Assembly: GCA_013350335.1 (NCBI GenBank)
Contig: CM023539.1
Location: 28,265,043-28,329,042, forward strand
Source of the DNA: Chimonanthus salicifolius
Taxonomy: Eukaryota > Streptophyta > Magnoliopsida > Laurales > Calycanthaceae
DNA: 64,000 nt
Reading direction: 5' to 3'
This document shows positions 10,819-22,613 of the stretch, one piece after another. Every line of letters starts with the position of its first letter. Positions within the stretch are counted from its first letter, which is position 1. The position numbers and the translations under genes were made by a program. The notes below the pieces were generated by a model. That model had not been told where the DNA came from and did no database searches. It worked only from the letters and a program-made list of their open reading frames with translations.

Positions 10819-12672
10819 CTTCAAATAAAACCCAATTTGAAGGATAGACTAGTCGGAGGAGTAGACACATCGGTACTGTTGGAATTCAAAACACTACCTG
10901 AAAGGGGGAAAACTCGTAAAGGGAGACAGGTCGATACATATCGACATGTCGACACAAACAGTTCGTTGATCATGACCGGTCGGTGAATTAGAAAGAATAA
11001 GTTAAAAGGTCTTTTTCTGCGAAAGACAACAGAACATTCTGAAATCATCGTTTCCCCTCCCGCGAAAGCTCTGCAATTTCCTCCTCTCCTCTCTTGCCCT
11101 AGGTCAGTCGATAGGACCTCCAGGAGCAAAATCTCACCGAAAAACCTTAGGGTTTTTTCTTCTCTCACTTCCAAAAGCAAGGGTGTCACGATGTTTTCGA
11201 GATTTGGTGTTCGAATCAGCCTTGTTAGCTCTCCCCTAACAACCATGTCGAAAAAGGAGACAGCTAAATCTCGGTCTTCAACCACCGAAAAAATCCCTGA
11301 GTCCCGCCCCCATTTTCTCAGGAGATCACCTACGTTCGCACGGGATGCTCCTGAATCTAGCACTGTCGGCTCTGCTCAGAAGAGTACCCCTCGCAGAAAG
11401 ACCCCTACCTCAAATACTGTACCAAACCTTGGAGCTAAAAAAAAAGTGATCATAATCGAGGATCTCGAAGAGGAAGCAAAACGTATGTCTGAGGTATATT
11501 TGAGAGAATTTTAATTTCATCAACGAAGGAATATCACTCTTGATGAAAAAGTTTCCTCACTTGAAAGGATGATGGATGACCTTGAAGAATTCATATACGA
11601 GATCAAGGTGGTTGTCCAGAAAGTCCACAGAGAGGATATTGTTCCTAGATCTCAACGAACATTTCCTTAGATGGATCTGATTAGGAAAGTTTTTCATGTA
11701 TGTATCTTGAAAAAGTATACTTTTTGATATTTTGATGCCCCCTCTCTTTTTCCTAACCTTATGTACTGACTGGTTTATCAATGAAATGATATGGTTCGGT
11801 TTTTTGTATGTACAAACTTGATGAAATATGTTCTATCTCTTGTCTATTGTTTACATAGATTTTGTAAAATAGACTAACATGCAGGCTGTTAGGGAGATAA
11901 GGATCACACTATGAAACTGTACACACTCTGGAGATTGGGGAAGTACAAATATGTGCTGATTAGCACCTATCACTGGTCATGATAGTGTGAGGAGGAAGAT
12001 TGACACGAGCTTAAATATAAGCTTGATGAAAAATAAAATTAGAACAACTAAGTTTATGGGGGAAGTTGGGTTGAAGTAGCTATAGAATATAGCTTGGAGA
12101 ATGGGGGATAAAAACTCCAAAGTGGGAAGCTAGAAAGATGGCTTGACCTCACGCGAAGGAAGGAGAAAAATGGTAATACACGCGACATGCATTGGACTGT
12201 CAGGAATATTAAAATGAGTTGGAAGAAAAACTAATGAGGCACTAAAAATGTAAGATGCATGGGGGAGTACTTAAAACTCGATATCAGCCTACTAATCTTT
12301 GTCAATTGAATGACAAAATGGGGAGAAATTAGTAGAATCTAGAAGGTATCAAAGCCAATAGACATAGGGAGAATGTCTATGCTTGGAGTTTGGGAGATCA
12401 AACTCAAAGAAGATTGTGGGAGAAATCTTCTCAAGACTATGGGTAATGTTGGTCACTATGGGGGAGCTTGAATGCGGATCTTGTTTAGTCCATGAATGCA
12501 TTTCTATGTTTTGGGACTAACCCTGTAATGATTTTCTAGTGTTGCTTGCTTATCTACTTGAATAGTAAAATGAAATGAACCAAGCTGAACAAGAATATGC
12601 GATGACCATAGTCTTGTTTTTCCATTTGAATATGTACATGTAATCAATGTAATATTTTATATTCAAATGTGT
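10819..12672 (+). mobile_element. Family A 3' internal region
   Basis: It matches the corresponding parts of the copies at 26880-28190 and 45750-47700: CGACATGTCG-type palindromes (10850-10985), the 3' ORF, then a noncoding tail with many GGGGGA tracts (about 12055-12420) and the sequence before the LTR. The last 70 or so bases holding the polypurine tract are missing, so it runs directly into the LTR at about 12673. Confidence 0.8.
11245..11670 (+). pseudogene. Family A 3' ORF, one internal stop
   Basis: From ATG at 11245 (MSKKETAK) the frame is open to a TAA at 11512-11514. It then continues in the same frame to TAG at 11668-11670, about 141 codons in all. Comparison with the 3693-4022 copy suggests the TAA replaces a serine codon (TCA). 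The protein has a basic Ser/Pro/Thr-rich first half, an acidic patch (IIIEDLEEEAKRMSE) and a heptad-like segment (SSLERMMDDLEEF) that could form a short coiled coil. An upstream in-frame ATG at 11191 also exists; I prefer 11245 because it aligns with MPRK in the other copies. Confidence 0.6.
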
Positions 12673-13562
12673 TGTTTTAGTGCCCCGGCTTGACTGAGTC
12701 TCTGTTTGTCAATTACATGACTCGGGTAGAAGCACTTGCCAAGAAGCTTTAAGACTCAAGATGATCAAAGAAGAAGATCATGCTCCACCAAGCTCAAAGC
12801 TCGTTGTCATGGCAATCACAAGAACATGTATATGGCCATAGATGACCTTAGGTGGAACCCACATCTGAGAGAGGACTACTAGGCTTAGTTGCATATGTTG
12901 GTAATAAACATAAAATGCCTAGAGAGGATGCTGAACAGTGAATTGGAAGTAAACTTGGAAGCATAATTATGTTCACTGTCAACATGACCAGTCTATCTCA
13001 CCGAAACCTCGGTGCAGTCAGGATCGACCCATCATGGTCAAAGACTGGTCAGCCAGATTGACATTGGTTCTAGAACTTGGAACTGTCATTCTGGAAATGC
13101 CTCTGACCGAGAGTCTCGTACGCACCGACCCCTCGGTGATGAACTTGAACAACCCCTCGTGGTCAATGACTCATCGGTATAAAACTTATAAGTTCTGGAC
13201 TGGGAACTTATAAGGGCTCTCGATAAAAGAGTCATATCGACAATCAAAGACCGATCGAGAGATACATGACCGACCCCTCCGCAAAGGGAGACAAATCGTT
13301 ATAGGTAACAGGTTTCGAAAGTGGAAACTACTGTCAAGCATACATCGCACCAGAACGAGCCTAATGTATGGATCGACCTCTCAGTACTATAAGTGTCGAC
13401 CCATCAGCGACAATGACATGTCGGTCGCGAAGTAATAATGCAGTTGAGGGTGCATTTAATGCGCAACGGTCGGGTGGTTGAACAGTAACAAATATGAACA
13501 CCGACCCATCGGTGCCACGACCTGTCGATCCTAGACAATCAATATGACTGTTAAAACTCCTC

Positions 13563-13570
13563 TATAAATA
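13563..13570 (+). promoter_or_regulatory. TATA box of the 12673 LTR
   Basis: TATAAATA in the context CTCCTCTATAAATATGAG, shared with the family A LTRs at 33632, 36024 and 42624. Confidence 0.65.
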
Positions 13571-14339
13571 TGAGTGTTTGGTGTTCATTTTATTATCTTC
13601 CTTGAGCTTAAAAGAGTTAAATAGTCTAAGGAACGATCAACACTCTTGAGAGAAAGATCATAAACATCTAATCTTCATATTGTGGTTGCAAGTGAGAGAG
13701 AGGAGAGAAAGATCATAAACAACGAATCTTCGGATTGAGTTTGCAAGTGAGAAAGCTATAAACTAGGAAAGCTTTGGTTTAGGCAAGTTTCCTTGTCACC
13801 CACAGATTACGATTGCTATACGACGACTGGAAGAATGAGCGTCGACACAATTCTGGTGGGATCTTCAAGAAGCACACATCAGCGAGAAAGAGCTATAAGG
13901 CAAGTGTTTCTTGGCTTTTAATTTTCTTTTTAAAAACCTGTAACCCGAGAATGGATTAGAGAGAGGTATCTTGGAACTACTATAAAAAAAACTCTAGAAC
14001 GTCATCTCTGGCATAGTGGTCGGTGAAATTCCCAACCAATTGAGGTGAGATGGAATTTCTTCTCTAATTGTTAGGGTGTAAGTCCCCACTTAATGAATTT
14101 GGGGATAGCTCAATGTTGAGCGAGTCCTAATAGTGGATGTAGGTTGGCGAACCGAACCACAATACATTTTGTGTCCTTGTGTTCGTGGTGTTAGAACCAA
14201 ACTCTTGTGTTGATTGTTTCAATCACATTTGCTGACACACACTTTCTTGATTGTTGTTTCCGCTGCATTTGAACTAATCAATCAAGTATAATTAAAAAGG
14301 ACCAACGAATTTGGATTGACCTATTCACCCCCTTCACCA

Positions 14340-14358
14340 CCCCCCCCCCCCCCCCCCC
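14340..14358. repeat. C19 homopolymer near the LTR end
   Basis: A run of 19 C close to the 3' end of the LTR. The equivalent runs are about C13 at 9147-9159 and C10 at 43394-43403. Confidence 0.9.
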
Positions 14359-14417
14359 ATTCTCTCCTCTAGGGTCAATCACATTGCTCTATCTCCCGTG
14401 TAAAGGGTACTTTCAAT

Positions 14418-14430
14418 TGGTATCCGAGAG
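14418..14430 (+). other. Primer-binding site, family A element 1
   Basis: TGGTATCCGAGAG follows the LTR by two bases. It matches the initiator-Met tRNA type (TGGTATCAGAGC) with changes. Confidence 0.7.
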
Positions 14431-14482
14431 ATGTGCTCTTTATAAGGATTTAACCATCCGAGTAGATCCAAGCTAGAACACC

Positions 14483-14615
14483 ATGGGAGACAGTCCATGC
14501 AATATCCAAACCTCCTTACTTCGATGGATCAAACTATGCCTCTTGGAAGGACAAAATGAGAAGCTTCTTTATCTACATTGACTTATCGGTTTGGGATATT
14601 ATAAAGACTGGATGG
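14483..14615 (+). pseudogene. gag: Family A element 1 gag, first part (split by an insertion)
   Basis: ATG at 14483 corresponds to the MGDN start of element 2 (43528). An extra base near 14495 shifts the frame. The sequence continues as the Gag N-terminus (SKPPYFDG-type region) up to the target duplication GATGG (14611-14615), where the 10.2 kb family B element is inserted. Gag resumes at 24829. Confidence 0.85.
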
Positions 14616-16004
14616 TGTAAGTGCCCCGGTTCGTCCGAGTCACCCTTATTGTCAATTACGTGACTCAATTGGATTTGCCTTAGATGAATAAGAAGATCTA
14701 TTATGAAGTTGAAGCGTCTACACAAAATACGATATTGGCACATAGGTAAGTGAACCGTAGGAGACCTTAGGCTAAGTCAAATACCTTAGAAGTCAATTGG
14801 AAAATAAAGTGAATAAGTGACTTTCAACCTTGAGGCCTCATACAATTTGCTGAGGCCTCGCAGCCAGTTATGCTAAGCTGAGTGCAGCTGACCCTGTGTC
14901 GAGTTGACTCAGTCTCTTACAGTTTTAGAAAGTTAAAATCTGTGTCTGTTTAATTGAGAGGTAATTATGGTAAATTTATTGGAAGCTTATTATGGTAAAT
15001 AAAATTATCCACATGGGTTGCCACCTCTCTTAAGTTTGAATTTGAATATCCTTGGGGAGCTGTCCATGACAAGCATGGAAAGGCTCCTCCATCATTTGTA
15101 ATCCACCTTACAATATTCCCATCTAATCCTTGATTAATGGCTAAGATAAATGAATTGCAAGTCATGCACGGTGGAGATCAGGTGGCTGATATCTGATTGG
15201 TATCTGGCTAGTCTGTCTGGATAGGTGACACTGCACATGTGTGCTGTCTTTCCAGAAATTACAGCTGTTGAGGCCTCGCAGGCATGACTTACTGCAGAAC
15301 TTAATCTGCCTTATAAAATAACAATAAGCCTTGTGTTAGATGTAACGAATACACACAGAAAAAACTCAGGAACAAGATTACCAGTGAGTGATCATTCGGC
15401 CTTCCCTCTAGACACCTTCTTCATCATCCTTCTTAGTGGATGTTTGGGTAATCACAACCCCAATCTTGATGAAGAGTAAGGTGTTCATATAGGACTAAAA
15501 CCAGTCATACCCAAGTCCTACTGTTGTGCCGATAAATACGTTGATGATGCTGATTTGATGGAAAGGAGCACACAGGTTCAGTAAAGAAGAAAGAGCTTAA
15601 AGGAAAACGGTTAAAGCCCAAGGAAAGTTTTCTTCTTGTTTTATTTTAAACATTGTAAAGTGGATTAGAACAGTGTGTTCGAACCACTCTAAAAAATAGG
15701 TGTAGAGGATTAGACCAATTGCGTTGAACCTCTATAGAAAACTAGGATGTACTATTTGGGTGTGAGACCCTTATATAGTATATTTGGGACGACCCTAGAG
15801 TTAGGAAGTCTGACAGTGGATGTAGGTTTGTTGAAACCGAACCAATATAAAATATTTGTGTTATATGTGAATGAATGCATGGATTGAATATTTTATTTAC
15901 TTAAAGCATAACTCGGCTGAGAAAATTTTAAAAGGGAATTAAAATTGAAAACCGACCTATTCACGCCCCTCTAGGTGGTGCATTACTCTAGTAATGGAAT
16001 TTCA
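14616..16004 (+). repeat. 5' LTR of the family B element
   Basis: TG...CA ends, 1389 bp. It contains GAGGCCTCGCAG-type palindromic words (14840-14860 and 15270-15290) and a TATA box at 15312. It closely resembles the 3' LTR at 23431, with scattered substitutions and a short gap near 15268. Confidence 0.95.
15312..15320 (+). promoter_or_regulatory. TATA box of the family B 5' LTR
   Basis: TATAAAATA, conserved at 24148 in the 3' LTR and on the minus strand in the inverted copy (36950-36958 and 40808-40816). Confidence 0.65.
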
Positions 16005-16006
16005 AT

Positions 16007-16021
16007 TGGTATCAAGAGCTC
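16007..16021 (+). other. Primer-binding site of the family B element
   Basis: TGGTATCAAGAGCTC begins three bases after the LTR. It is the initiator-Met tRNA type with one extra A; the inverted B copy has the standard TGGTATCAGAGC. Confidence 0.8.
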
Positions 16022-16071
16022 GGTTACTCTGAGTTGGACTTAATCGTCCGATTTGATCTTTTACTAGAATC

Positions 16072-17955
16072 ATGCACAAAGGTATAGTCACCCAGTTTTT
16101 AAACCTCCCTATTTTGATGGCTCCAAGTATGCCTCTTAGAAGGCAAAAATGAAAAGCTTTTTTATATCACTAGATGGAGCTGTTTGGGAATCAATAGTAA
16201 GAGGTTGGGAACCACCGATTGAGGAAATCACAGAAAAACCTACTAGAGATGAAACTGGAAAACCTGTACAACAAGTTATTGGTACCAAACCTAAATATTA
16301 TTTCACTTGGACAGACATGGAAAAAATGTTATACATAGCAAATGGAAAGGTGTTGAACGCCATTAATTGTGTTGTCTCACCTGATGAGTTTAAATGTATC
16401 ATGACTTGTTTAACAGCTAAAGATGCTTGGGACATCTTAGAAAGAACACATGAGGGTACTTCTGTTGTTAAGAGGTCTAAACTCCAAATTCTCCAATCTA
16501 AATTTGATAACATACGAATGGATGAAAGTGAGATGTTTATGGAATTTTACTCTAAGCTGAGTGATATAGTAAATTCTATGTGGGCCTTAGGAGAAATAAT
16601 TCCTAATTTAAAGTTTGTACTAAGGTACATAGAAATCTGCCCAAGACATTTAAACCTAAGGTAGCAGCTATTGAAGAGTATAGAGATGTCTCATTCATGA
16701 AAATTGATGACCTAGTAGGATCATTTCAAACCTATGAACTTCATTTTGAAGATGAAATACCTAAAAAGAAGTTTGTTGCTTTAAAGTCATCATCAAACAT
16801 TGAGAAACTTAAAGAGGAAAAATCTGAATCTGACAATGAAGATGATGTTACCTTGTTAACTAAAAAATTCCTAACAAACTTCAATAAAAGGAATAAGTTT
16901 AAAAACTTTAAAAGAAAGTGAACCAAGGGATAAAAATACCAACAGATTCAATACAATAAAAGACACTGACAGATTTAATATATTAAAAGAAAAAGGAAGA
17001 GACAAAGATAAAGAACAAAAATGTTATAATTGTGGAGGTCAAGGACATTTTGCTGTTGAATGTCCTTCAAAAAGAAATAAGAAACCCTTGACAGGAACTT
17101 ATGAAAACACCTCTGAATCGGAAAGTGAGTCTGATGAATCCACTCAAGATAAATCTGAAAATCTAAAAGGATTCATAGTCTCTATAGTAACTGTTGGAAG
17201 TGACTCAAAAAGTGAGTCAGAAAATGATGAAGATGATGACCTTCAAGAGGCCTATGACTCCCTTTTTCTGGAAAGTCAAAAATTGGCTAAGACATTAGTA
17301 AAAGAAAATCTGAAAATACAAATTTAATAAACCAGTTAGAAGAAGAAAAAGGAATAAATGAAAATCTTGTAAGAATTTTAAAAAGTACAAATGAAGAAAA
17401 TGTTAAATTAAAACAAATTCAAAATGAGTTATAAGATAAGTTGAGAAAGTATGAGAATGATATTAAAAAATTGGAAGATATTAGAAGTATCTTATCAAAA
17501 GAAATTATCAATGCTCATTCTAAAATAAATAGTTTTAATAGTCATAAACTCAATTTTGAAAATAAGTTTACCTAAGGACAATATAAATTAGAAAGATTAC
17601 TAAAATCGGGTAAAACTTATGGGGACAAGACTAGTCTTGGATACAACCAAGACAATGCAAAAACAGTGAACAAAACTGTATTTGTTAAAGGTCAATCTTC
17701 TAGACCGTCAAATATCACTTATTTTTATTGTGCTAAAAGGAGACACTTCAGATTTGAATGTAAACTTAGAAAAAGAAACTTATGGGAAAAAACAAATCAG
17801 AAAAAATTTGAAGTACAAATATATGAAAAAGAAAAAAGAGAATATCATTACCGTGAAAATTTGGCTCAAAAATTGAACAAAACATTAAATGAAAAAAATG
17901 AGCAGAAAATTCGGATATAACCTTCAAGAATTTGTCCCTAGAAATTTAAAAACAC
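16072..17955 (+). pseudogene. gag: Family B gag, frameshifted
   Basis: Gag forms the particle and packages RNA. The start ATG at 16072 is followed by a frameshift. The UBN2-like domain is open at 16149-16664 (MKSFFISLDG, YFTWTDMEKM, DAWDILERTHEG, SKLQILQSKF). After another shift come DDLVGSFQTYELHFE (from 16697), a perfect first knuckle CYNCGGQGHFAVEC (about 17022-17064), an acidic Ser-rich linker and a coiled coil (17240-17600, with stops). The second knuckle has lost its first cysteine (YFYCAKRRHFRFEC, about 17719-17762). This knuckle, coiled coil, knuckle order is typical of Sirevirus Gag. It leads directly into KWVPK at the start of the pol frame. Confidence 0.9.
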
Positions 17956-17962
17956 AACCACA

Positions 17963-20900
17963 TTGAAATGGGTTCCCAAGTACAAAAGCCTAATTCTATA
18001 TACAGCATTAAAGGTTGAAAACCAGTCAAAATGGTATCTTGATAGTGGCTGTTCAAGGCACATGACTAGTGATAAAATATATATGTCCAACCTTGTAGAT
18101 TTCAATGGAAGTTCAGTTACTTTTGGGGATGGAAATCTGGCTCAAATTGTAGGGAAATGGACCTTAGAATTAAATGATTCCCTTACCTTAGATGATGTGT
18201 TGTTAGTTGATGGTCTTAAACACAATCTCTTAAGTATATCTCAAATATGTGAGAAAGACCATTATGTTATCTTCCGTAAGAATGACTGTCAAATCTATAA
18301 CAATGAAGGTGAAGCTATCCTTAAAGGGTTGAAAACCTCTGATCAGTGTTATGCTCTTGAAAACTGTCCAACTCCTAACAAAAATCATTGTAACTTGTCT
18401 AAACTTAATGAAGCTGAGTTATGGCACAAGAGACTAGGACATTTAAATTTCAAAGATCTGTCAAAATTGAGTGAACACATTAAAGGACTGCCCAAGATAA
18501 GTAGATCAGCTCAAACATTTGTGGCGAGTGTCAAAAGGGTAAACAAGTGAGAGCAGCCCATAAGAAAGTTAATGTTGTGACTACTACTAGACCTCTTGAG
18601 CTTCTACATATGGATTTAGTTGGACCAACCCAGAATATGAGTGTAGGAGGAAAGATGTATTTCATGGTTATTGTTGATGACTACACTAGATACACATGGG
18701 TAGGTTATTTTAGAGAAAAATCGGATGCTTATCATGAATTTAAAATTATTGCAAAACGAATTGTGATTGAAAAACAAACACCCATAAATAGAATTAGAAG
18801 TGATCATGGGGGTGAATTTGAAAATCACCGTTTCCAAAAATATTGTGAAAAACATTGTATACATCATGAATTCTCAGCTCCTAAAACACGCCAACAAAAT
18901 GGGTGGCCGAAAGGAAAAATAGGGTTCTCCAAGATATGGCCACGGTCATGCTAGACAGTAAGAAATTACTGAAAAATTTGTGGACCGAGGCTGTAAATGC
19001 CGCTTGTTATATCATAAATAGAGTTCATCTAAGAGTTGGCCTAGCTAAAACAACATTCGAATTGTGGACCGGTAGGAAGCCAAATTGTAAGTATCTCAAG
19101 GTCTTCAGTAGTAAATGCCATATTCTTAGAGATCGTGAAAGATTGGGAAAATTCGATGCGAAGAGTGATGAAGGAATTTTTCTAAGATACTCTAACACTA
19201 GCCGAGCCTATAGAGTTAAAAATCTTAGAGCCGGTGCCATAATGGAATCCATTAATGTAGCCATTGATGATCAGTCTTTGGTTGTATATGAACCCATAGA
19301 TGAGGCGGATCAATCTTCAAATCAAATTGACAATCCTCCTTCGTCATCTTCGACATCCATTGGACTAAAATCAAATAGAAAACATCTTGTGTCAAACATC
19401 ATTGGGGATCCCATGACGGGAGTAAAAACTAGGAAGCAACTAGAAAACATATCTAGGTTTTTTTGCTTCACCTCACAATTATAACCCAAGAATATTGATG
19501 ATGCATTGTTAGATGAAGATTGGGTAAATGCTATGCAAGAAGAGCTGATTCAATTTACAAGAAATGACGTATGGGATTTGGTACCAAGACCAAAAAATAC
19601 AAATGTAATAGATACAAAATGGATCTACAAAAATAAAATGGATGAAAATGGGACAATAGTTCGTAATAAGGCCCGTCTTGTTGCTCAAGGGTATACACAA
19701 ATTGAGGGAATAGATTTTGATGAGACTTTTGCACCTGTAGCACGTCTTGAGTCTATACGTATTTTATTGTCCATTACATATTTTTTGAAATTTAAACTTT
19801 TTCAGACGGATGTCAAGAGTGCATTTTTGAATGACTTATTAAATGAAGAAGTCTATGTAGAGCAGCCTAAAGGGTTCATGGATCCAAAACACTCTAGTCA
19901 TGTCTACAAATTAAAGAAGGCATTGTATGGCCTTAAACAAGCTCCTCGGGCTTGGTATGAAAGACTTACACAATTTTTATTGGATAATGATTTTCAAAGG
20001 GGAAGTGTTGACAAAACACTGTTTGTTAGAAAATCCAATGAAGCTATATTGATAGCTCAAATATATGAGGATGATATTGTGTTTGGATCCACTGATGAAC
20101 AAGTTGCTATTAGTTTCTCCAATCTTATGAAATCTGAGTTTGAAATGAGCATGGTTGGAGAGCTAAATTACTTTCTTGGTTTACAAATAAAACAACTTAA
20201 TGATGGGTTCTTTATTTCACAATCCAAGTATGCCAAAGATCTTGTTAAAAGATTTGGACTTGAAGGCAGTAAGCACTCAAACACCCCCATGAGTACTATT
20301 GTTAAATTATCAAAAGATGAAAATGGAAAAGATGTTGACCCTAGCATGTACAGGAGCATGATAGGTAGTCTCCTGTATTTGACCACGAGTAGACCCGATA
20401 TTTCTTTTAGTGTGGGTGCATGTGCACGGTTCCAAGCCAATCCTAAAGAATCACACGTAAAAGCAGTAAAACGTATCATAAAGTATGTATCGGGAACATG
20501 TCTATATGAAATTTGGTACCCATTTGATACATCGTTTCATATTGTGGATTACACCGATGCGAACTGGCCAGGAAACTTAGACGATAGAAAATCTACAAGT
20601 GGGGGTTGTTTTTACATTGAAAACTGTCTGATTGCTTGGCATAGTCGAAAACAATCTTCAGTATCCCTTTCGGCTGCAGAGGCTGAATACATAGCCGTGG
20701 CAAGTTGCTGCACTCAACTTGTCTAGATGAGACAAATGCTCGTCGACTACGGTATGACAGGAGGAACAATGACTCTCCACTGTGATAATACAAGTGCCAT
20801 AAATATCTCTAAGAACCCTGTCTAGCACTCTCGAACCAAACATATAGACATTAGACATCATTTCATTCGAGAGTTAGTTGAAAAGAATACCATCGAGTTC

Positions 20901-21008
20901 GAATATATTTCCACTGATAATCACATGGCTGATATAATGACAAAACCACTTGACTCAATTCGTTTTCTTGCTCTGAGGAAATCAATTGGGGTGTGTACTG
21001 TATCCTAA
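17963..21008 (+). pseudogene. pol: Family B pol (protease, integrase, reverse transcriptase, RNase H)
   Basis: Protease carries DSGCSRHMT (from 18041). GAG_pre-integrase has WHKRLGH (about 18421), but a one-base shift near 18520 disrupts the CxxC. The integrase core shows LHMDLVGP, VDDYTRYTW and RSDHGGEFEN, with another shift near 18900 at the final acidic residue region (MAERKNR), then KPNCKYLKVFSSKC and LGKFDAKSDEGIF. Reverse transcriptase and RNase H are open from 19506 to 20723 ([50 protein letters not shown]). The active-site box reads YEDD (20064-20075) instead of YVDD. TAG stops at 20724 and 20823 precede HSRTKHIDIRHHFIRE. Pol ends at 21008. Confidence 0.95.
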
Positions 21009-21130
21009 ATATTTTTGATACTATGATCAGTCAGTGGAGATAATATTTCAAAATAAAAAATAAAGAAAATTAATTAAATTAAAAAAAGGGGGGGTTTAGT
21101 TATATGATCTCGGCTCTGTATTTCACTTTC

Positions 21131-21320
21131 ACCATCACCGTCAGCGAGCCCTTGTGGTCGAGTTCTATTCGTCATTTTTCGAGTTGCCTTAACATCACTG
21201 TCAGCGAGGCCTCATGATTTTACTCGAGTCCTCGCCATCGAGTCTTTTCTTCCGTTTTCGGTTTGGCTTAACATCACCGTCAGCGAGGCCTCGTGATTTC
21301 ACTCGAGCCCTCGCCATCGA
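21131..21320. promoter_or_regulatory. Three imperfect GCGAGGCCTC repeats upstream of the 3' ORF
   Basis: CATCACCGTCAGCGAG units start near 21131, 21191 and 21270 (steps of about 60 and 79 bp), followed in two units by GAGGCCTC and CTCGCCATCGAG. AGGCCT-centred words are the hallmark of the family B LTRs (14840-14860, 23646-23680). The block lies 240-430 bp upstream of the 3' ORF start at 21560. A promoter role is inferred. Confidence 0.5.
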
Positions 21321-21559
21321 GCTGTTTGTGGTCCCCTATTTTTAGAACTTTACTTAAGTCATTATCAGGAGTTCCGTTAGAGCTAGGATTTCCATAGTCG
21401 GCATCACGCGAAAGGAAAGGGGATTTTTGGGGCTTTATACTTCCGGTCATCATCTTCTCTTTCAGAGTCTTGACCCTTCGATTTTTCGGTTTCAGGTACT
21501 CTTACATCTCTAGTTTAGCCCTCTTTCGTCTGTTTCTTGTTTCGATTTTATCGGTAAAA

Positions 21560-22613
21560 ATGCCTAGGAAACTACGGTTGTCAAAAGACACCATACCCGC
21601 AGAACCTTGAGGAGTAATGATGCTTCATCATCCGCCCCCACTCTGTCTCCTCCTCCACCACCTAGACAAAAGAAAGTTCGGGCATATAAAAAACCTGATA
21701 GGGTTCTCCCATCAGTGTCTGTGACGGTCTCTTCTTCCGAAGAAGAACCAGATACTGTTCCTCAGGAAACCCTTGTCTCTGCTCCTTCACCCTCTACTCG
21801 TCCCTCTCCTGGCTCATCCCGACGTCTCATTCGTCTGATATCCATATTGAAGGATCTGATGCATCCTCACCCCCTTCTAATCCTCCCCGTGCTAGGGTTT
21901 TCAGGTCTGTCCCGAAGGAACACTCCTTCAAAAATTTCAATGTCGAATGTACATGCTATCTTCCAGACCTTGAAAAATACAATACCTTCAAAGTACTTCA
22001 GAAGGTTGGCTGGGAAAACATTCTGAGTTGGGGTGGCAATGCCTATCCCTCTATGGTAAAGGGTATGTACTCCTCCATCCATAAATCCCTCGATGGTCCA
22101 TCTCATTCCTTCATTGTCAAATTCTCCAATCGAGAAAAATCCACTGTCACACCTGATCTAGTCTCTCAGCTCATGAACATCCCTTTATTTAAAGGTGGGG
22201 ACATCTCTGCAGCCCGACATGAGGTCGCCCCAGAAGACTATCACAAAATTATTAGCAAACTCTGTGGTGGTGGTATCGAACGAGAAGGAAAAATCCAAAT
22301 TCACTCCTCTTCCCTCATTCCCAAGTACAAGATCTTACATCTGATCTTCACTTTTAATGTGTATCCTCGTCTGATGAACAAGTCACAGCTGAGTGACCAC
22401 ATGATCATTATCTTGTATGCTGTGGCTATGGGGAGAAAAATCTGTCTTCCTTCCTTAATTTGTGAACATATTAAACGTTTCTGGAAGTCCTCTGTCCAAA
22501 GTGTTGTACCCTTCTGCTATATCATTACTCGCATAGGTACTCATTTCGGAATGGTACCTTATCCTGGAGAAGTTCCTCTCAATGAACGACCCCTGTACAA
22601 AGACCGGCATTGA
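21560..22613 (+). pseudogene. Family B extra 3' ORF, resembling the plant transposon-associated Transposase_32-like family
   Basis: This gene lies between pol and the 3' LTR. ATG at 21560 gives MPRKLRLSK, then a shift near 21606 opens a Ser/Pro-rich, low-complexity region (SPPPPPRQKKVRAYKKPD, SSSEEEPD). A second frame change near 21.9 kb leads to a globular region: KVLQKVGWENILSWGG, YPSMVKGMYSSI, a beta-rich stretch, then a helical stretch (QLSDHMIIILYAVAMGRK, VVPFCYIITRIG) ending at 22613. That pattern recalls the large family of uncharacterised plant transposon proteins (Pfam Transposase_32); this is from memory. Weak reading continues (EMEKRQDHFY) to about 22.95 kb. Envelope-like is only a positional name; I see no signal peptide. 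Confidence 0.6.

Larger units (their letters stand above)
12673..14415 (+). mobile_element. 5' LTR of family A element 1 (subfamily A2)
   Basis: It starts at about 12673 (TGTTTTAGTGCCCCGG, two extra T) and ends ...ACTTTCA at 14415, about 1.74 kb. It contains CACCGA-N4-TCGGTG palindromes at 12999-13014, 13123-13138 and 13499-13514, a TATA box, and a duplicated segment carrying the CAATC hairpin (about 13660-13750), which marks subfamily A2. It is followed by a primer site and gag, so it acts as a 5' LTR, although family A 3' internal sequence also abuts it upstream. Confidence 0.85.

Noticed and set aside
11821..12660. Host gene or noncoding RNA between the 3' ORF and the LTR
   Set aside because: The stretch recurs in every family A copy, so it is element sequence with purine tracts.
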